Numbered from the stretch's first letter, positions 19,739 to 32,510 are shown. The stretch: DNA of 64,000 bases from Phymatolithon calcareum (GCA_977006965.1 OZ345358.1:1240001-1304000), one strand, 5' to 3'. Translations and numbers: made by a program. The notes: generated by a model from the letters alone, not told the origin.

Positions 19739-20340
19739 CTGGCCCTCACTAGATTTGCAGAACATCATCTAGTCACTTTTTGCAATGCTCTCCAACAAGC
19801 GCTCATTAGAAGAGTATCGGATTGCCGTAGATGCAGATGAGCGGCTGCTTGACCACTGCTTCAAAAGAAAAATGCAGGATGGACGGGTGGACAACATATA
19901 TAAGTATCGTCAACTTGAAACACCTCTGGTGAAGCTCCTATAAGTCGCTACATCGCGTTGGCCCACAAGGCAATCGGAAAGCTAGGGTCCGAAAAGGCGC
20001 CAATCCTTTCGAGAAAAAGTATTTCGACGGACGGAAACGAAAGTTTAATGATCACTACTTCAGCACGTTTCGCCTAGAAAGCACTTGGTAGATACTGAAG
20101 AGCTAAATTGCTAAGTAATATATGACTGTCCACGTACCAAGATTTGCCGTACCTTCCCGTTGGCTGGATGCTGTGATGCAACGCGGACTGGAAAGCCGGT
20201 CTTCACCTCTCATAGTCAACTGCTTTTTTGGCGTATACAAGCACTCTTCTGGTCGTCCCAGACTTGGTCACGATACTGCCATGTCTATGAGTCTTCAAAA
20301 TGTAAACAGTATCTGATTAAATCAAACATTAAAATAAATC

Positions 20341-20430
20341 GTAATTAAGAGGATTTATTGAGAAGGTACCATGTGTCCCAACTTGAGGAAAGTCGGCACC
20401 TTTCTAATCGCATTATACTAGCATCGAGAC
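20341..20430 (-). repeat. Dispersed repeat, probable LINE 3' end (inverted copy)
   Basis: Inverted copy of 16583-16671, nearly identical. In reading direction it ends with the AATAAATCCTCTTAATTAC stretch. Confidence 0.5.
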
Positions 20431-20691
20431 ATTAAAATAATTCAGTGCATGCACAGCGACGAATTTTCTGTGTTAGCCCAATCGAGACAGACAATAAAAG
20501 GTTTGTAATTGCGCCAAGATCATGAATTTCTACCTTCAAACTTATTGTAATTGTCCCCACGTCGGCCTCTCAATAACGGGAGGAGACGCTCAAAATAATG
20601 CTTCTTCCGAGCATCCGTGACCGTTCCAAGACTTTCTCTCGTCCTGGGCGGCGAGAAATCACAGATATCTCATACCTACTCTACTCAGAAG

Positions 20692-20755
20692 AAGAAATGT
20701 AGATTTTAATTAAAAGTTACCATCGCATCTGCAGACACTTGGGGCAACTTTGCAA
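20692..20755 (+). repeat. Single fold-back arm
   Basis: AGAAGAAGAAATGTAGATTT, then AAAAGTTACCATCGCATCTG and CACTTGGGGCAACTTTGC: the same module as at 951-1025, without a partner. Confidence 0.65.
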
Positions 20756-20892
20756 GTGCCAAGCGAACATAGCAAATTCTGGCGAGAGGTAATTGGCTCA
20801 TCAAATTCTCGACAAGCCGAACAAATTTCTCGAATTTGTATGACACCCGCTGCGGAAAAAAGTCGACGCAATCGAATAATTAGAGTTATTTT

Positions 20893-22057
20893 GAGGAAAT
20901 TCGCTAAATGGCCACCAGAAGTGGTCAAAATACGTTAAACATCCTCCCAAGCCAAAACTACTACTCATCCGTTACGTGGAGCGCTGACAGTTGCGTTTTT
21001 TAGAGGGAAAAGGGAGGTAGCTGCTACTTCCTCTTGATCCAACTTTTGTGCACATCCTCGAATTCGTCTGACAAATCCAACGCACAACGCTCCCGCACTA
21101 CACACTCTGAAACCATGAACAAGAAGGAGCTCGTGCTACAGGTGGGCGACTACGTTGGTCAAGCTTTGAAGATGTTGTTAACGTCATGATCTCCCCGTCA
21201 ATCGGGAAGGTACACCGCGTGGAGAGGCGCAACATGCAGCGTCTGACACTTCATCTGTAGCCAGCGCACAGCTTGCACCTTCCGCGTGAACGTCAGCGCG
21301 CTGCCGAGCGTCGGCAGTGTCAGGATCACGAAGTCAATCGGACATAGCTGTGTTGGAGGCCCCTCAAGGGAGCGCTAATTCATAACGGAGCTACTCGCGC
21401 GGCGGGCGCCCGTGCTGACTGACTTGCTGCCAGAAGAGGCCGAGTCAGTGAAAATGCCGCACAGCTGACGGAAATTTTCCTCAAACAGAGCGGTGTCGTG
21501 TTAAAGCGCACATAGGCGCACACCATAATGGCTTCCAAGCTGGGCACGGATGTTCACCACCTGGCGCATATCAGAGTATTTCGCTCGTACCTGGCAGCAG
21601 TTCGGCAGCGCGATCCAAGCGGAGTGTACGAGCTCACCACAAATCCTCTTTCTGGGACGATACGGCAGCAGCTTCACAGCATTTCTATTGCCCAAAGGCG
21701 CGATGGACACCTGGGCGACCTGCATCAGTTTCGTCAGTATTGACTCGGCCCACCTGACCTCCGTGACGCAGGGACAGCTTTTCACCCTAACGACTATGAT
21801 TCCAACAGACAGGCGACAACTCTGGCCTTCTGCATCTCCCAGGGAGAGAGTTCACCCAGCTGGAAGAGCTTCCTCTCCAGCTTTATTGCATGTAAATTTC
21901 ACTGTTGCATAGAGTGCTGTGAGAAACGGATGAGTAGTAGTTTTCGGCTAGGGTGAGTATGATTGTATATTTTGCAATTGGTGGGTAGTAGTATTGGCTA
22001 GGGGTGGATGTTTAGCGTACTTTGACCACTTTTGGTGGCCATTTAGCGAGTTTCCTC
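20893..22057. mobile_element. TIR element related to the nested MULE
   Basis: Left end GAGGAAATTCGCTAAATGGC (20893) and right end, read inverted, GAGGAAACTCGCTAAATGGC (22057) form inverted repeats of roughly 80 bp that continue through CATCC, a short variable stretch and ACTACTACTCATCC. The same plan is seen in the termini of 15442-16783, so the two elements share a TIR family. The interior (about 1 kb) has a 120-codon frame (21550-21912) I cannot identify. No convincing target duplication was found (GTTATTTT against CCTTTTTTG), suggesting age or rearrangement. Confidence 0.7.
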
Positions 22058-22201
22058 CCTTTTTTGGAACAGTTTACTTCTTTACTTAAATACCCTCAGT
22101 AGCAATTCTAAGACTTTTCGGGGGCAGCCTTTCGGAACATGTTCATTCTAGTACACCGTCTCGTCCCTAATAATTTACAGGGACTCGTCGTTTTCCATAT
22201 A

Positions 22202-22474
22202 TCAATTATGATGACGCTGTAGTTTAGTAGGGAATCTAATTCCTTTTCCCTTGTTAACATTTCTCCGGAGTCCAGTTCTTACTTCTGCGAACTTCTTGCG
22301 TACAGTCTCCAGGTGACGCTCGGCTGTCTCTCCGAATGCATCCGATATTAGCGCGGTGCTCACTTGAGGGAACCTGCCGCAATCGAACTGGTGTGAGTTT
22401 TGATCGTACTTCAGACGATTCGCTTTTAATGATGGCCGTTTAGGATATTGGACTGGACCTGTCGTACTACGCAA
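22202..22474 (-). pseudogene. GRFPQVST-family fragment (minus strand)
   Basis: Open frame of about 90 codons without an ATG at its start. DCGRFPQVSTALI aligns with the same motif of the copy at 18797-19129, and the flanking pattern (a short Tyr/Lys-rich stretch before, a basic/acidic helical segment after) also matches. It is clearly more diverged than the 18.8-kb copy. Function unknown. Confidence 0.5.
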
Positions 22475-22479
22475 CGGTG

Positions 22480-24860
22480 GGGAATGTTCATCAAAGGGAT
22501 TACTGTTCGGAAATGATACTTGCTTCTATCCTAGTAAACAATTCGTTGGAGGAGAGCTGAAGAAAAGTGGTCGAAAGAGAAAAGCTTCAGGGAGACCAAA
22601 TGGCGTAAACAGTGAGGAAAATCGAGGTATGCGTAATAAGCCACATGGTATCTACTAAAAAATCCATTTAATTATGTAATAAGCCAATAGAAGTAATAGG
22701 CCAGCGTTATCATGTTCTCACGCGATTGTGGGTATCTCAGATCCACGACGAGAAGTCATCGACTTTGAGGACGAAAGCAGCTGAGGATATCGAACTGGAA
22801 AGAAAATGAAGAATCTGTAGACTTCGAGGTCAACAGCGATGAAATTTCGACATTGCACTCAGGGCGAATTATCACTAAGGACGAAGTGATTCGTTAAGGA
22901 CCTACACGCCCATCTTAGACTTTCACTTTTACGTTTTATGAGCTTCGGAATCCGAGAAGCTCATTGGACACTTTCTGTTATGGCAGTACATAATTGGCTA
23001 AGCAAAAAAATGCCTCGCGCCGTGTAATCTTTTTCTAGAAATTCCCTGCAGAGGGTTCGTTCTAAAATCGGGAAAGCTCCTTAAACGCTCAGTTTAAGAT
23101 CACTTCCTGATACGTTCTTCGCATTTTGAGCCAAGAACGTAGGTTATGCAAAATCAAAAAAGTGAAAGAAAAATGATGAAATAAGGAGTGCAGAGCACTT
23201 TTCGTAATTCTGATCTTGAAAAAGAATCGCCTACAAAGATGGACAATTATTTCGAAAAGGACTCGTTTCATTTCTTACTGCCTACGTCAAGCGTTTCGAA
23301 TGGTTGTAGACTACGACAGGAATACTGCAAATTTGGTAGAATCGAACGTCTGGGTGGCAAAAAAGTTCGCGCCGCGAGACCAAAAGTTTTTTTAAAATCA
23401 GCAAAGTCTTAGTCGAAAAATATAGTAGAATTCAAGTTGCGCCTCGACGAGAAGTTGAAACGGTTAGAACGAAACACTATAAGCATTTTTCTGTAATGCT
23501 GGAAATATCAAGCGAGCATTGGAAAGTTACAGTGAAAGTAGACGCGATTGAAGGAGTGCACAAACTATTGGTTTTGAAAGCAAAGTTTTCCGGACCATGA
23601 TACAGCATGATACTCATCAGAACGCCACACTTGTATAAAGAAAATGGGTATACTTGACTGCACTATATTACACACTGTATGTGTTGGACTTTCCGTTCAC
23701 AGACCATTGTTTTTGGGGATAATTACACTGAAATCTATGGTTTTCGTTAATCTTTTGCTGACCTCATACTTGAAAATGTTTCATTTTTTTACTCATTTTC
23801 TTGAAAGCTGGATGCAGTCCTGTCGGTGCAAACGACGAAATTAAAAATTTCATCCAGTTTAAGAGCATTGTTTCGTCCAGTGAGAGCGCTTCAAAGATGG
23901 GGAGGTAGGCCTTCAAGGATAGCGCAGCTGATAATTAAAAGTTCAAGAAAGGAATTATGGTATGGAAGTAGTTTTCCACCTACCCGAGAAAGCATCTTTT
24001 AAGATGTATGAAGTAGAACTTGACGCAATCCCCAGATTTCATATGTAGCAGAACTGAGCGCCAGAGAGCTCATGTGACAACGCGCTAATTGAGAAGCTGT
24101 TAATTCTAGTCCTTGAATGAAATATTGATGCTCATGAAAGCCAGAGAAAGTCTCTTTAATTGCTTTCCGAAACTACTGTACAACGTGATGGACAGAAAAT
24201 GACGAACGAGAAATCTTGCGTACAGATTCAAACTGTCTTGCACTCATTTACATAACCAAACAGCTTCTTTGACCCACTTTTGTTGCCGTATTCTTAAGGA
24301 AGTAATCAGTGGTCATCTCTAGGTTACAGTAGTTGCTTCATTGAGTTGTTTCAGTAGTATAGGAAAGCTAGTGTCTATTGTACGGACGTGCTCAATTGAG
24401 GCAACATTTCAAAGCTTTTAAAGGACAAGAAAAATATGTGGAACACCCTTTTGGCGCAACGTAGAGAAATCCCGCCCTTTCTACTGCTCTCGGAGATCCC
24501 ATCTTCTGCTATAGAAGGTGTTTTGCGACCGCAGCGAGAAAAATTCAATCATAGACCAGCCGAATTGTGTGCTGCGATGACACAGGAAAAAGATCCGTGC
24601 GGACGAGTGGGTGCTCCTGTTCACTCCAAAGAAACTGCAGTTGTGAGTCTAGCCGAGTGGTCCAGTTCCAGGGAAAAGTCGAAAAAATTTATGTGACCGT
24701 TCTGAAAGTTCTTATTGAAAAATTTAACGGTCGTTCAAGCACACAACCTTGTCCGTGAAGTGGATCCTGGTGCAATAAGAGAGGCCTGAAACCAAGGTTA
24801 AGACCGTCAAGACTATCAACGTTAAGTTAGGAAATGCTACCGTAGGCGCCCAAGGGACCG
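22480..24860. other. Decayed sequence, no gene recognised
   Basis: A/T-richer than average with frequent stops in all frames. Open frames (for example 23188-23412 and 24436-24696) lack recognisable motifs. A diverged copy of the dispersed repeat (CACATGGTATC, AATCCATTTAATTATG) lies at 22640-22680. Confidence 0.4.
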
Positions 24861-24871
24861 ACAGCGTCGAA

Positions 24872-26779
24872 TTGCGTCGCCCTTGGGAAGAAAACGCACC
24901 GGCGTCTTCGAGTTCATATGCAGCTTACAGTGCGAGACCGAGCAGAACTCTTGAGAATATCGGGCATTCCTCGGCGCGTGTCCCTATCCAAGACAATCGT
25001 GAAGTTGCGGAAACCCCGTCTGGAAACCGGAGGTTCTTTCATCGCCCTGATCCTGGGTCCATGGAATATGCACTCCAGAGATCTTGGGATCAGGCTTTAT
25101 AGGAAACTGTCGATCTTATTAGACCTGATCGTGGGCCTGATGCGGTGGCGCACGATATCGAATGTTTCGAACGACAAGTTCTTTCCCAGATTGGAGGACG
25201 CATTGCTCAACAGTTCTCGTCAGCGCGGAAACCTGGAGGATATACAATCACCGAAAATGGTGGCCTGGGATCTCGTACCCCATACGAATGTTTCATGGTC
25301 GTGTTCCCGCAGCCCCATTTGAATAATATTGCGGCAATGACGTCTGCGAGGTTGAAGCGTGGGCGACAAGAAACTACAGTGTCGGAGTTGCTGAAATTCT
25401 TCGGCATTCTATCCTCATGACGAGTTTTGAATTTGGCTCGAAGAAGGATTTATGGAGCAAGTATCGGACGAACAAGTACATACCAGCATCATGATTTGGA
25501 AACACCGTAACGTTTCGCGACAGGTTTTTAGAATACCTCCGCTGTTTCTGCTTCAGTGTCCAGCCGGACTTCCAAGTCCAACTTTCTGCCGTCAAATACC
25601 GTTGGGATCTTGAACAAGATTTTGTGGACGCCATCAATGTGCATTGGAAGCGCAATGTTTCCCCTTCGGAAGTGATATACGAGGAAAAGTCCATATCCCG
25701 GTGGTATGATCAAGGTGGTCATTGGATCGACATAGGTCTTCCCCACTATGTCGTAATGGATCGGAAACTGGAGAATGGCTGTGAAATTCAAAATTATGTT
25801 TATGGGCGGAGTGGAAATATGCTCCATTTGAAGCTTGTAAGAACAGCTGAGGAGGAGGAGATAAAGTGATTCGAAAGCGAATGTGCACACGGAACTGCAG
25901 TTTTACACCGACTTGTGGCAGCGTACGCCGGAACCAGACGAATCGTTTGTGCGGACTCTTATTTCACAAATGCCGAGACAGCAGAGATGCTTCTCCCCAT
26001 GGGTCTAAATTTTATCGGCGTTGTAAAAACTGCGGCGAAGAAATACCCTCTCCAAAGTTGAGCTCTCGGAGAGACGTCAATCTGTCTCTATGGTGCGGAA
26101 GCGCTGGAGCGGTGGTCCATTAATGATGGCTGACATGTGGTTTGACCGAAATCGCCGGTATTTCATTTCGACGACATCCTCTACCCTGGAAGGGAATCCT
26201 TACCCGAACGTACGCTGACGTCAGCTGGATGATGGACCTGCCCGCATTGAGCTGTCCATACCTCAACCCGAAGTTTGTGAGACCTATTATTACGCGTGAA
26301 CTCAAATTGAGAGGCATAATCGGTGTCGACAGGAAAGCCTGAATATGGAGAAAAAGCTGCGCACTCAAGACTGGTCTTTTAGTTTCAATAATTCTCTATT
26401 GGCAAGGTGTGTCGCTGCCAGCTGGTTGCTCTACTCTGGAGCTAACGGAAAGGCGCAGAAGTGGATGATCGAGCGGAAGTTTTATGAAGAGCTAGCAATG
26501 CAGCTGATCGATGACTCGTACGACTTGTACTACTCTCGACATCTAACGCCTACAAAGAAGAACCAGAAGACTGCGCATGGGGTGCTCACCCCTGACACCT
26601 TGCAGAATAGATGCAATGCTTACAAAGTCATGAAGACGAGGCTTGCCTGCTCGTGCTGCTCAACACTTGACGTTGCTTTAATTCACATAAGTGGCACGTC
26701 CACAGGTAGGAATTGCTTTGCCCGGTACGCCGAGATTATACATGCGTTTGATGTTTTCAACGACACTGATGATGAGTAG
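24872..26779 (+). pseudogene. piggyBac-like transposase, decayed copy A
   Basis: Successive frames carry one transposase interrupted by stops and frameshifts. An N-terminal acidic/Ser-rich part lies at 24872-25100. The next blocks end in SELLKFFGIL (25145-25420). A segment reading SYFTNAETAEM... is at about 25950-26115, with GVVKTAAKKYP; this is the D-S/x-F...G...x-V-K pattern of piggyBac DDE cores. The last frame (26345-26779) has QDWSFSFNNSLLA and WLLYSGA, then the C-terminal Cys/His-rich tail RCNAYKVMKTRLACSCC ... GRNCFARY, which fits the ring-like zinc domain of piggyBac transposases. A second copy is on the minus strand at 63152-64000. Terminal repeats and TTAA sites were not located. 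Confidence 0.65.
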
Positions 26780-26789
26780 AGCGCCTTTG

Positions 26790-27577
26790 CTAAAGCCATA
26801 AAAATATATTCCAATATTCCGAAAAATGCTATCCTCAATTGAGGCAAAAATCCCGCACAATAGACACTAGAGCACATCTATTAAAGCTAGGCTGTTAAAA
26901 CCCTTTTAGAGGTCTACTGCGGAGTCATGACGTATCATGCCCAAGAGGGGGTCTTGAAATTGCTCCTCTTCGCCTTCTGAAGACCTTGATAAGCAACATT
27001 TTCAAATGTGTAGAGGCGCTAATAAATCTTTATCGCTCGCTGTAAATTTGGCTTTAAAGGAGATGGAAAATGTGCTAAGACAGCTCCAGACTACGAAGCA
27101 CTGCATTGGTTCTCTGGCTGTTTTGCACGCATCGCTTCTCCGTGGGATACATGCCTTAATGTTTTTTGAAACGAATCAAGAGCGCTGCGACGGTCGATAA
27201 TCTACAACCCTCGCACACTGAAACTTAAACATGGCTAGCATATGAAACAAAAGTCTTATTCGTGTTCACTACGTCACGTTCTACCGCTACTGTATCAATT
27301 CAAGAGTATTTTTCAAAAATATATACATGAATTCCTTTCCCAAAAGCGCGAAATTTGCCATACATCTGGGTATATTCTACTCACCAGAAGTAAGAAAAAC
27401 TCCAAGATCCAGTTTCAGTGCACTTTCATTGCATCAAAATTCATCTGCATCCCAGCCGTGCTCCTGCTATAACTCTGCCATCAAGGTCTCGTGCCCTACG
27501 TTCGCTCTTTCGTCTCCCTCCCCGGCTTATAGGCGTACTTTCAGTTCCAGTTGATCCTCGAGTGCCATTGAGCTGCG
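26790..27577. other. No gene recognised
   Basis: Spacer between the piggyBac remnant and the next open frame. Only short frames. Confidence 0.4.
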
Positions 27578-28144
27578 ATGTTACAGGACAACGAAGAAGG
27601 ATATCCTCGAGCTCAACCCGTGTCTTCCAGAGGTGAGGCTGTTCCATCGACGATAGGATCCATTGAATGCTCAACTACCGCCGGGATATCTTCATTGCAC
27701 GCAAATGTAATCCATCAGACCAACTACAGCCCTCCATATGGTTCACGCGACGTCGAAACGAGAAACAACGATCGCAGAACCGGTATTCTTCGCGAAGCAG
27801 AACAAAGCAGATCACGGAAATTCAATGGAGTTGCATCATTTCCCGTCTATGACCAGCGTTCTCTTCCTATCTTCAGGCACCGAGAATACCGATATGTGAA
27901 GCGCACCCCAGCCTCAAATAATCTCGAAAGAAATCATGCTAAAAGGACGTCGCTTACTCGAGCAAGAAAACTGCGAGAAGCTGTACAACGGTTGGAATTG
28001 TTGCGACCGTCTCAAATGAGTAACAAGATGTCGCTAGAAGGCCAGGAAACTCATTTCCTCGGCATGTCCCATTTCGAGCGTGAAAAATTTCTATGCTTCA
28101 TGCTGCACGAGCACGGGCTCTTCTACCTCCGTGTTTCTACGTGA
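27578..28144 (+). CDS. Hypothetical protein, 188 residues
   Basis: ATG-initiated open frame with a polar, Ser/Arg-rich first 120 residues, a basic helical stretch (RTSLTRARKLREAVQRLELL, about residues 122-141) and a C-terminal segment with HFEREKFLCFMLHEHGLF. I recognise no family. It precedes the transposase fragment at 28667-28876 on the same strand and may be a remnant of that element's N-terminal coding region. Codon use and length alone do not prove it is a gene. Confidence 0.25.
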   Translation: MLQDNEEGYPRAQPVSSRGEAVPSTIGSIECSTTAGISSLHANVIHQTNYSPPYGSRDVETRNNDRRTGILREAEQSRSRKFNGVASFPVYDQRSLPIFRHREYRYVKRTPASNNLERNHAKRTSLTRARKLREAVQRLELLRPSQMSNKMSLEGQETHFLGMSHFEREKFLCFMLHEHGLFYLRVST

Positions 28145-28666
28145 TCTAGTCGAGTCAAGCGGCGATGAGATGCTCGACTCCGAAGAAATTAATATACAAT
28201 ACACAAATAAGAAAATTGTTTTCAGGACATACGTAGAGGACACTGTCGACCTCTCTAGTGCTCCGCATATCAAAATAGGCATCGGCTTGCAAAATGAATG
28301 AAATGCGAAATCTAAAGACTGGAGCTCGACACGGCCGGACTAAACTGAGGGAAAGTGAGTCTGCTCCAGGGCTCAAAGTCGAACTACATCAATTTCGTTC
28401 GTGCAGAGTGCGAGCCGTACGCAGTGAATCGTGAATTTTACAAGTTCTTTCTATCTCTTTGTATCCCGCTCAAAAGCAGTGCTTGGATTACCGCATCTTG
28501 TTTTATCAACAAAGGCCATGCGAGGATACGGGATTAAGTTTCGGATGATTGGTGTAAAGAAGTGTCGAGTTTGTTTTCTATCCAATGACCGAGGAATTCG
28601 AACAGGCGCCAATCACGTCATCTAAGCCCTTCAGAGGTTTCTCTCGCAAAATTCTCCACGGAAATA

Positions 28667-28876
28667 TTGCCGCCGGTGCTATTTATTCAGCTTGATTACT
28701 ACACGTGGGAGGATAAAAATCGTTACTTTATGGCGTACTTTAAGTACTTGGTCGCCAAGGGCGTCCTCCTTTACGTGTACATCTCCTTTCTCCCTCTTGG
28801 ACACACACAGGAGTATATTGACCAGGTATTTTCAAGATCGTCTGTTCATCTGGCCGTTGCTCTGTCAATAAAATGA
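28667..28876 (+). pseudogene. Transposase-like fragment with GHTHEDIDQ-type motif
   Basis: The frame reads FIQLDYYTWEDKNRYFMAYF, then a hydrophobic stretch and FLPLGHTQEYIDQVFSR. This matches a family common in algae, dinoflagellates, corals and oomycetes that I remember as x-L-Q-x-D-N-x-x-x-E-N-K-N-R-Y ... F-L-P-V-G-H-T-H-E-D-I-D-Q-x-F-S-R (often labelled DUF7869 and thought to be a DDE-type transposase). Two motif positions are altered here (H to Q, D to Y). Flanking frames on the same strand (28080-28301, 29084-29404, 29464-29745) may be further pieces. The name of the family is from memory. Confidence 0.5.
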
Positions 28877-28879
28877 CAT

Positions 28880-31800
28880 ATCTAGCTGATGATCTGTCCA
28901 TTTCCTACACCCCTCGCCCTTTTGTGCCGTGGAAAATTTAACGGGCTTTACAAGCGTTCTGCCTTTTCACTCTTATTCGGTGGTATAACTACTGACATGC
29001 TCACTTCTCGTGTCACGTCGCTCCTCCTAGAGGGCATCACGAGAAGTATGCTACTGATGTTCGCGTAGGTAAGTAGTGCTCGAGTGAATGGACTCTATTC
29101 CAGGAAGAGAACGGCGTCCCACTTTTCAGACCCGATATCGGACGAACGCCACGTAAATCGTTCGTCTCTGCACCAAACCTCGAAAATTTTCGCTTCTTTG
29201 GATTCTTGCGAGACACTCATCAGCGACCGCGGCAAGAAGGTTCATCTGTGCAACTTGATGAGGGAGGTCTACTCCACTTGGTTAACTCCCTTTCGCCAGA
29301 ATCTCAATTACGCCGTAGAACTAAACGGATATTACATTACGGCAAGACCTGTGTCCTCGGGTCGCGAGCAGCATCCTGAAAAATACGTTCTCCTCCCAAT
29401 TTAGTTTCAGTACGACTAATAGCGAAGAGACATGCTTGCTGAAAGACCTGAAAGAGAAGACAATTGTTCTGTTTGGTCCAGATCCAGCAGGTCCACCACA
29501 TCTCCACTGGTGTTGCAACAAATTTGAGTGTTATCTGGCTTGAACCCACGACATCAGGGCAACAGAACCCTTTCGAGGCTTCTTGCAAACCATCTCCACT
29601 ACTTTCACGCCGTATATCGAAGGCGAAAGTCACACCTTGGGTGGAAATAAGTCCAGTATCGACGATTCTGGTTTATCGAGTCGTACTCACTCGAAGAGGA
29701 GTCATTGACTCTCGAAGCGCCAAGAAAGTTCGAATTTCTCTCTGAGAAAATGAGTTGGAAAGCTGATGTGCTCTGAATTTTTCATGTGGCGTTCTTAGGC
29801 GTTACAAGTCCTCTACTCTCAATTACTTCTAAATTCCCCGCTCTTTAATCTTTCTTCTGTAACTGACGTGCACAATAACAAGATGTTAATTAAAAATCTC
29901 CACTGCTACATCATTTTTATTATTGCTCTCATGTTGACAACAGAAAAATAATTTTCGTACGCTTGCTTCGGTTCTGGCGATGTAGTTGCTTCCGAAACAC
30001 TCCCATTCGAAGTCTCACATTCGAAGTTCTTCATTTTTCCTCTGTTTCGTGTGTTTGTTTCGTTTGCGCATATTCGCACTTTTCACGTATTCGGAAATTG
30101 TTTCATTCGTGCTATGTCGTGGACAAACATTCCCGCACATGCATGAACCGTAAAATGTCCAGAACTGATCTCACAACCGCGCAGATAGTTACCGTGTCAA
30201 CCGACAGACGATACATTATGTCATCCAGTGCTGAAGAAGATTGGGATTTCACTACCACTTTTCGCCTGCAACTTTTTCAGCACGCGACTTTGCGCACAGC
30301 CGCACGCCACGCTGGAAAGCGACCCGCCCTGGCACGAATGTGCACCGCGTACTGCGGAGCTTTCTTCCAATGACCGCGAGTAGCTAACGAAACGTCTCGC
30401 CCGTTCTCTGAGACTGCCCACCACGACCTCGGTGAGCGCTCGAGTAACGAAAGATCAAATGAAGAATTTCGCGCATCCAGGAGCGAATCGACAGATGAGC
30501 TCCACACTGCTGTCAGGTACTAGTTTTGAAGCCGAGCGTGCCATTGTGAGCTTGTCTTCATCTTCTCAGCCTGTGTTCTGCAATAGTGCAGATGCAGATC
30601 ATGATCCGCGAGACCTCTTTGCCCCTTGGAAACATCTTTTGAACTGGCGAACTCCGGTCAAGAAATCCGTCTGACAATCCTTCATAGGCCACAAATGGTC
30701 AACAAGAAATAGGCAGACTCTCCCTTCGAACCATGCGGCAGCATAATCTGCAGCTTTCCGTACCAACAAACAACTTTCGACAACTGAGGCAGATGTACAT
30801 GTTCTTGTTAGACGCATGATTCTCGACATTTCGTATATTGCCATAACAAGAGCGGCTCCTTGAAAAAGGGCAGATACTGAACCCAACCTCGGATTCGATT
30901 ATCTTCATCAAAATCAAGCTATTGAAGGGCGATGGTTTTACCAAGACAGGGCGTGGCGACGACCTCGTATGCACGCCTAATGACTCTAGTCGCAGATGTC
31001 ACTTTTTAAGTGGGCACGGGACATAGAATTTCTAGCTTTAAAATTCCTTCAGGTGTACTGTGCTTGTCGTCAGCAACACATTCTGTAAAGGTGAGCTATG
31101 TGCCCTGAGCTATTTCCTGTATGCTTAATCCGATGCGACACTCTTGAACCGCGTTGTCGACGACTTGGCGGTTCCGTATGTTGAGGATGATTTCCGGCTG
31201 GAGGAAAGAAGGAGGAATGCTGGGGAAGAATTTGACCGGAAGATAAAAACACGCATAAATAGATATATGAGAATTGAGCGCGGACCGAGAAAGTGCATGA
31301 GAAGGAGGGGAGCTCTTGGCTTGTGGCGTCCATCGTTTTAGAAATGTTATGAAAGTGCTATCGAAGCCTCTTACATATGTCATCCATCCGAAACTACCCC
31401 TTTCTTTCTAGATTAGTGGATTTTTGGACCTTGCCCAGAATGCGAAGTTTTTAGCCCTTCGAAACTGCTTCTATTTTCCCTTAGCATTCTAGACAATTAA
31501 CAGATGAGCCTAGAAACTTCCGTTGATCTAACTATCAAACTTCTCAGGGATCATACGTTCTCCCTCAATCTGTCGTGATCCAAAGTTAAACTCTATAAAC
31601 TTCTCAAATTCGCGGCGCCCTGGGCTTTCCGCCGCGGAACAACCCGACCAAAGTCCGATTTCCAACCTGTGCGCTTCAAACTCCACAGCTCGGTAGAACC
31701 GGAATAAGACAAAGCGGTAATTTGGCCCTCTTGCTGAGGCTTTCTTCTGCCAGTCGTTCATGACCCTTCCTGCGGTGTACGCGATCCAGTATCACTTCTT

Positions 31801-32500
31801 GTGTGCTCACCAATGGCCCCAGTTTACATTTTGAACAGGACTCCGTCACGAGCGAACGTCAGCGACACGGCTCCATCGTGGCCGTTGTCCGACATCCTCA
31901 AGACACCCCTGCCGCCATCCGAGGCCCCGGAGCCGTCCCTATCGGAACCGTGGGACGGAGAAAGACTGCCTTCCAGCCCAAGGTGCCTAAGAAATCATCA
32001 GCGATCACCGTTGACCTGCCGTCCGCTCCGCGCCGGAGCTCCAAATTACTTCCCGCCTTGACACTAACGCCAATCCCTCGCGCACCCATCCAGCGCCTCC
32101 TCGCTGAACAAGTGACCGGTATACCCAGTTTGATTCTGCTTCTCGGTTCATCGGCAGGAAAAACCGGCTCCTGAACGCCCGGTCCTCCACATCTCCGACT
32201 CCAAGTCGATCAGTATTCAGAAGACCAACTGACGTTGTCAGGGGCCCAAGCGTTGCAACAAAAAGAAGATAATCCAGTGAATACCGCGCGGCAAGCTCTG
32301 CTCGTCCAAGTAAAAAGAAGAAGACCACATTCTCGCCCGTTATCACAAACTTAAGACTATATACAACCTCGGCAAGTGCTGAGATCTTACCTTCAGCGGC
32401 CCTGTAGAAAATCACGGGTATATTGATAGTCGGAAGAACATACTCCTTGTGCAATAAGTTATTGACGCCTCTCCCTCTTCCAAAATAAATCTTATCTCTT
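28880..32500. other. Decayed sequence, no gene recognised
   Basis: Several open frames of 80-136 codons exist on both strands (for example 29963-30373, 30432-30674, 31803-32174) but none has motifs I can name and many overlap in antisense. Part of 31800-32500 may belong to the 5' region of the Ty3/gypsy remnant that follows. Confidence 0.35.
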
Positions 32501-32510
32501 TTGTGGTAAC

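Larger units (their letters stand above)
19346..20690. other. No gene recognised
   Basis: Apart from the hairpin (19684-19738) and the dispersed repeat (20341-20430), this stretch has only short open frames on both strands with no recognisable motifs. Confidence 0.4.

Noticed and set aside
16583-20430. Inverted 88-bp repeats as possible TIRs of a 3.8-kb transposon carrying the macro-domain-like gene
   Set aside because: The span crosses the end of tandem unit 2 and includes an independent retrocopy; a third copy at 35300 next to a LINE fits dispersed LINE tails better.
23470-23930. Possible hAT-like coding fragment
   Set aside because: A faint resemblance in one frame over a short stretch, without any diagnostic motif.
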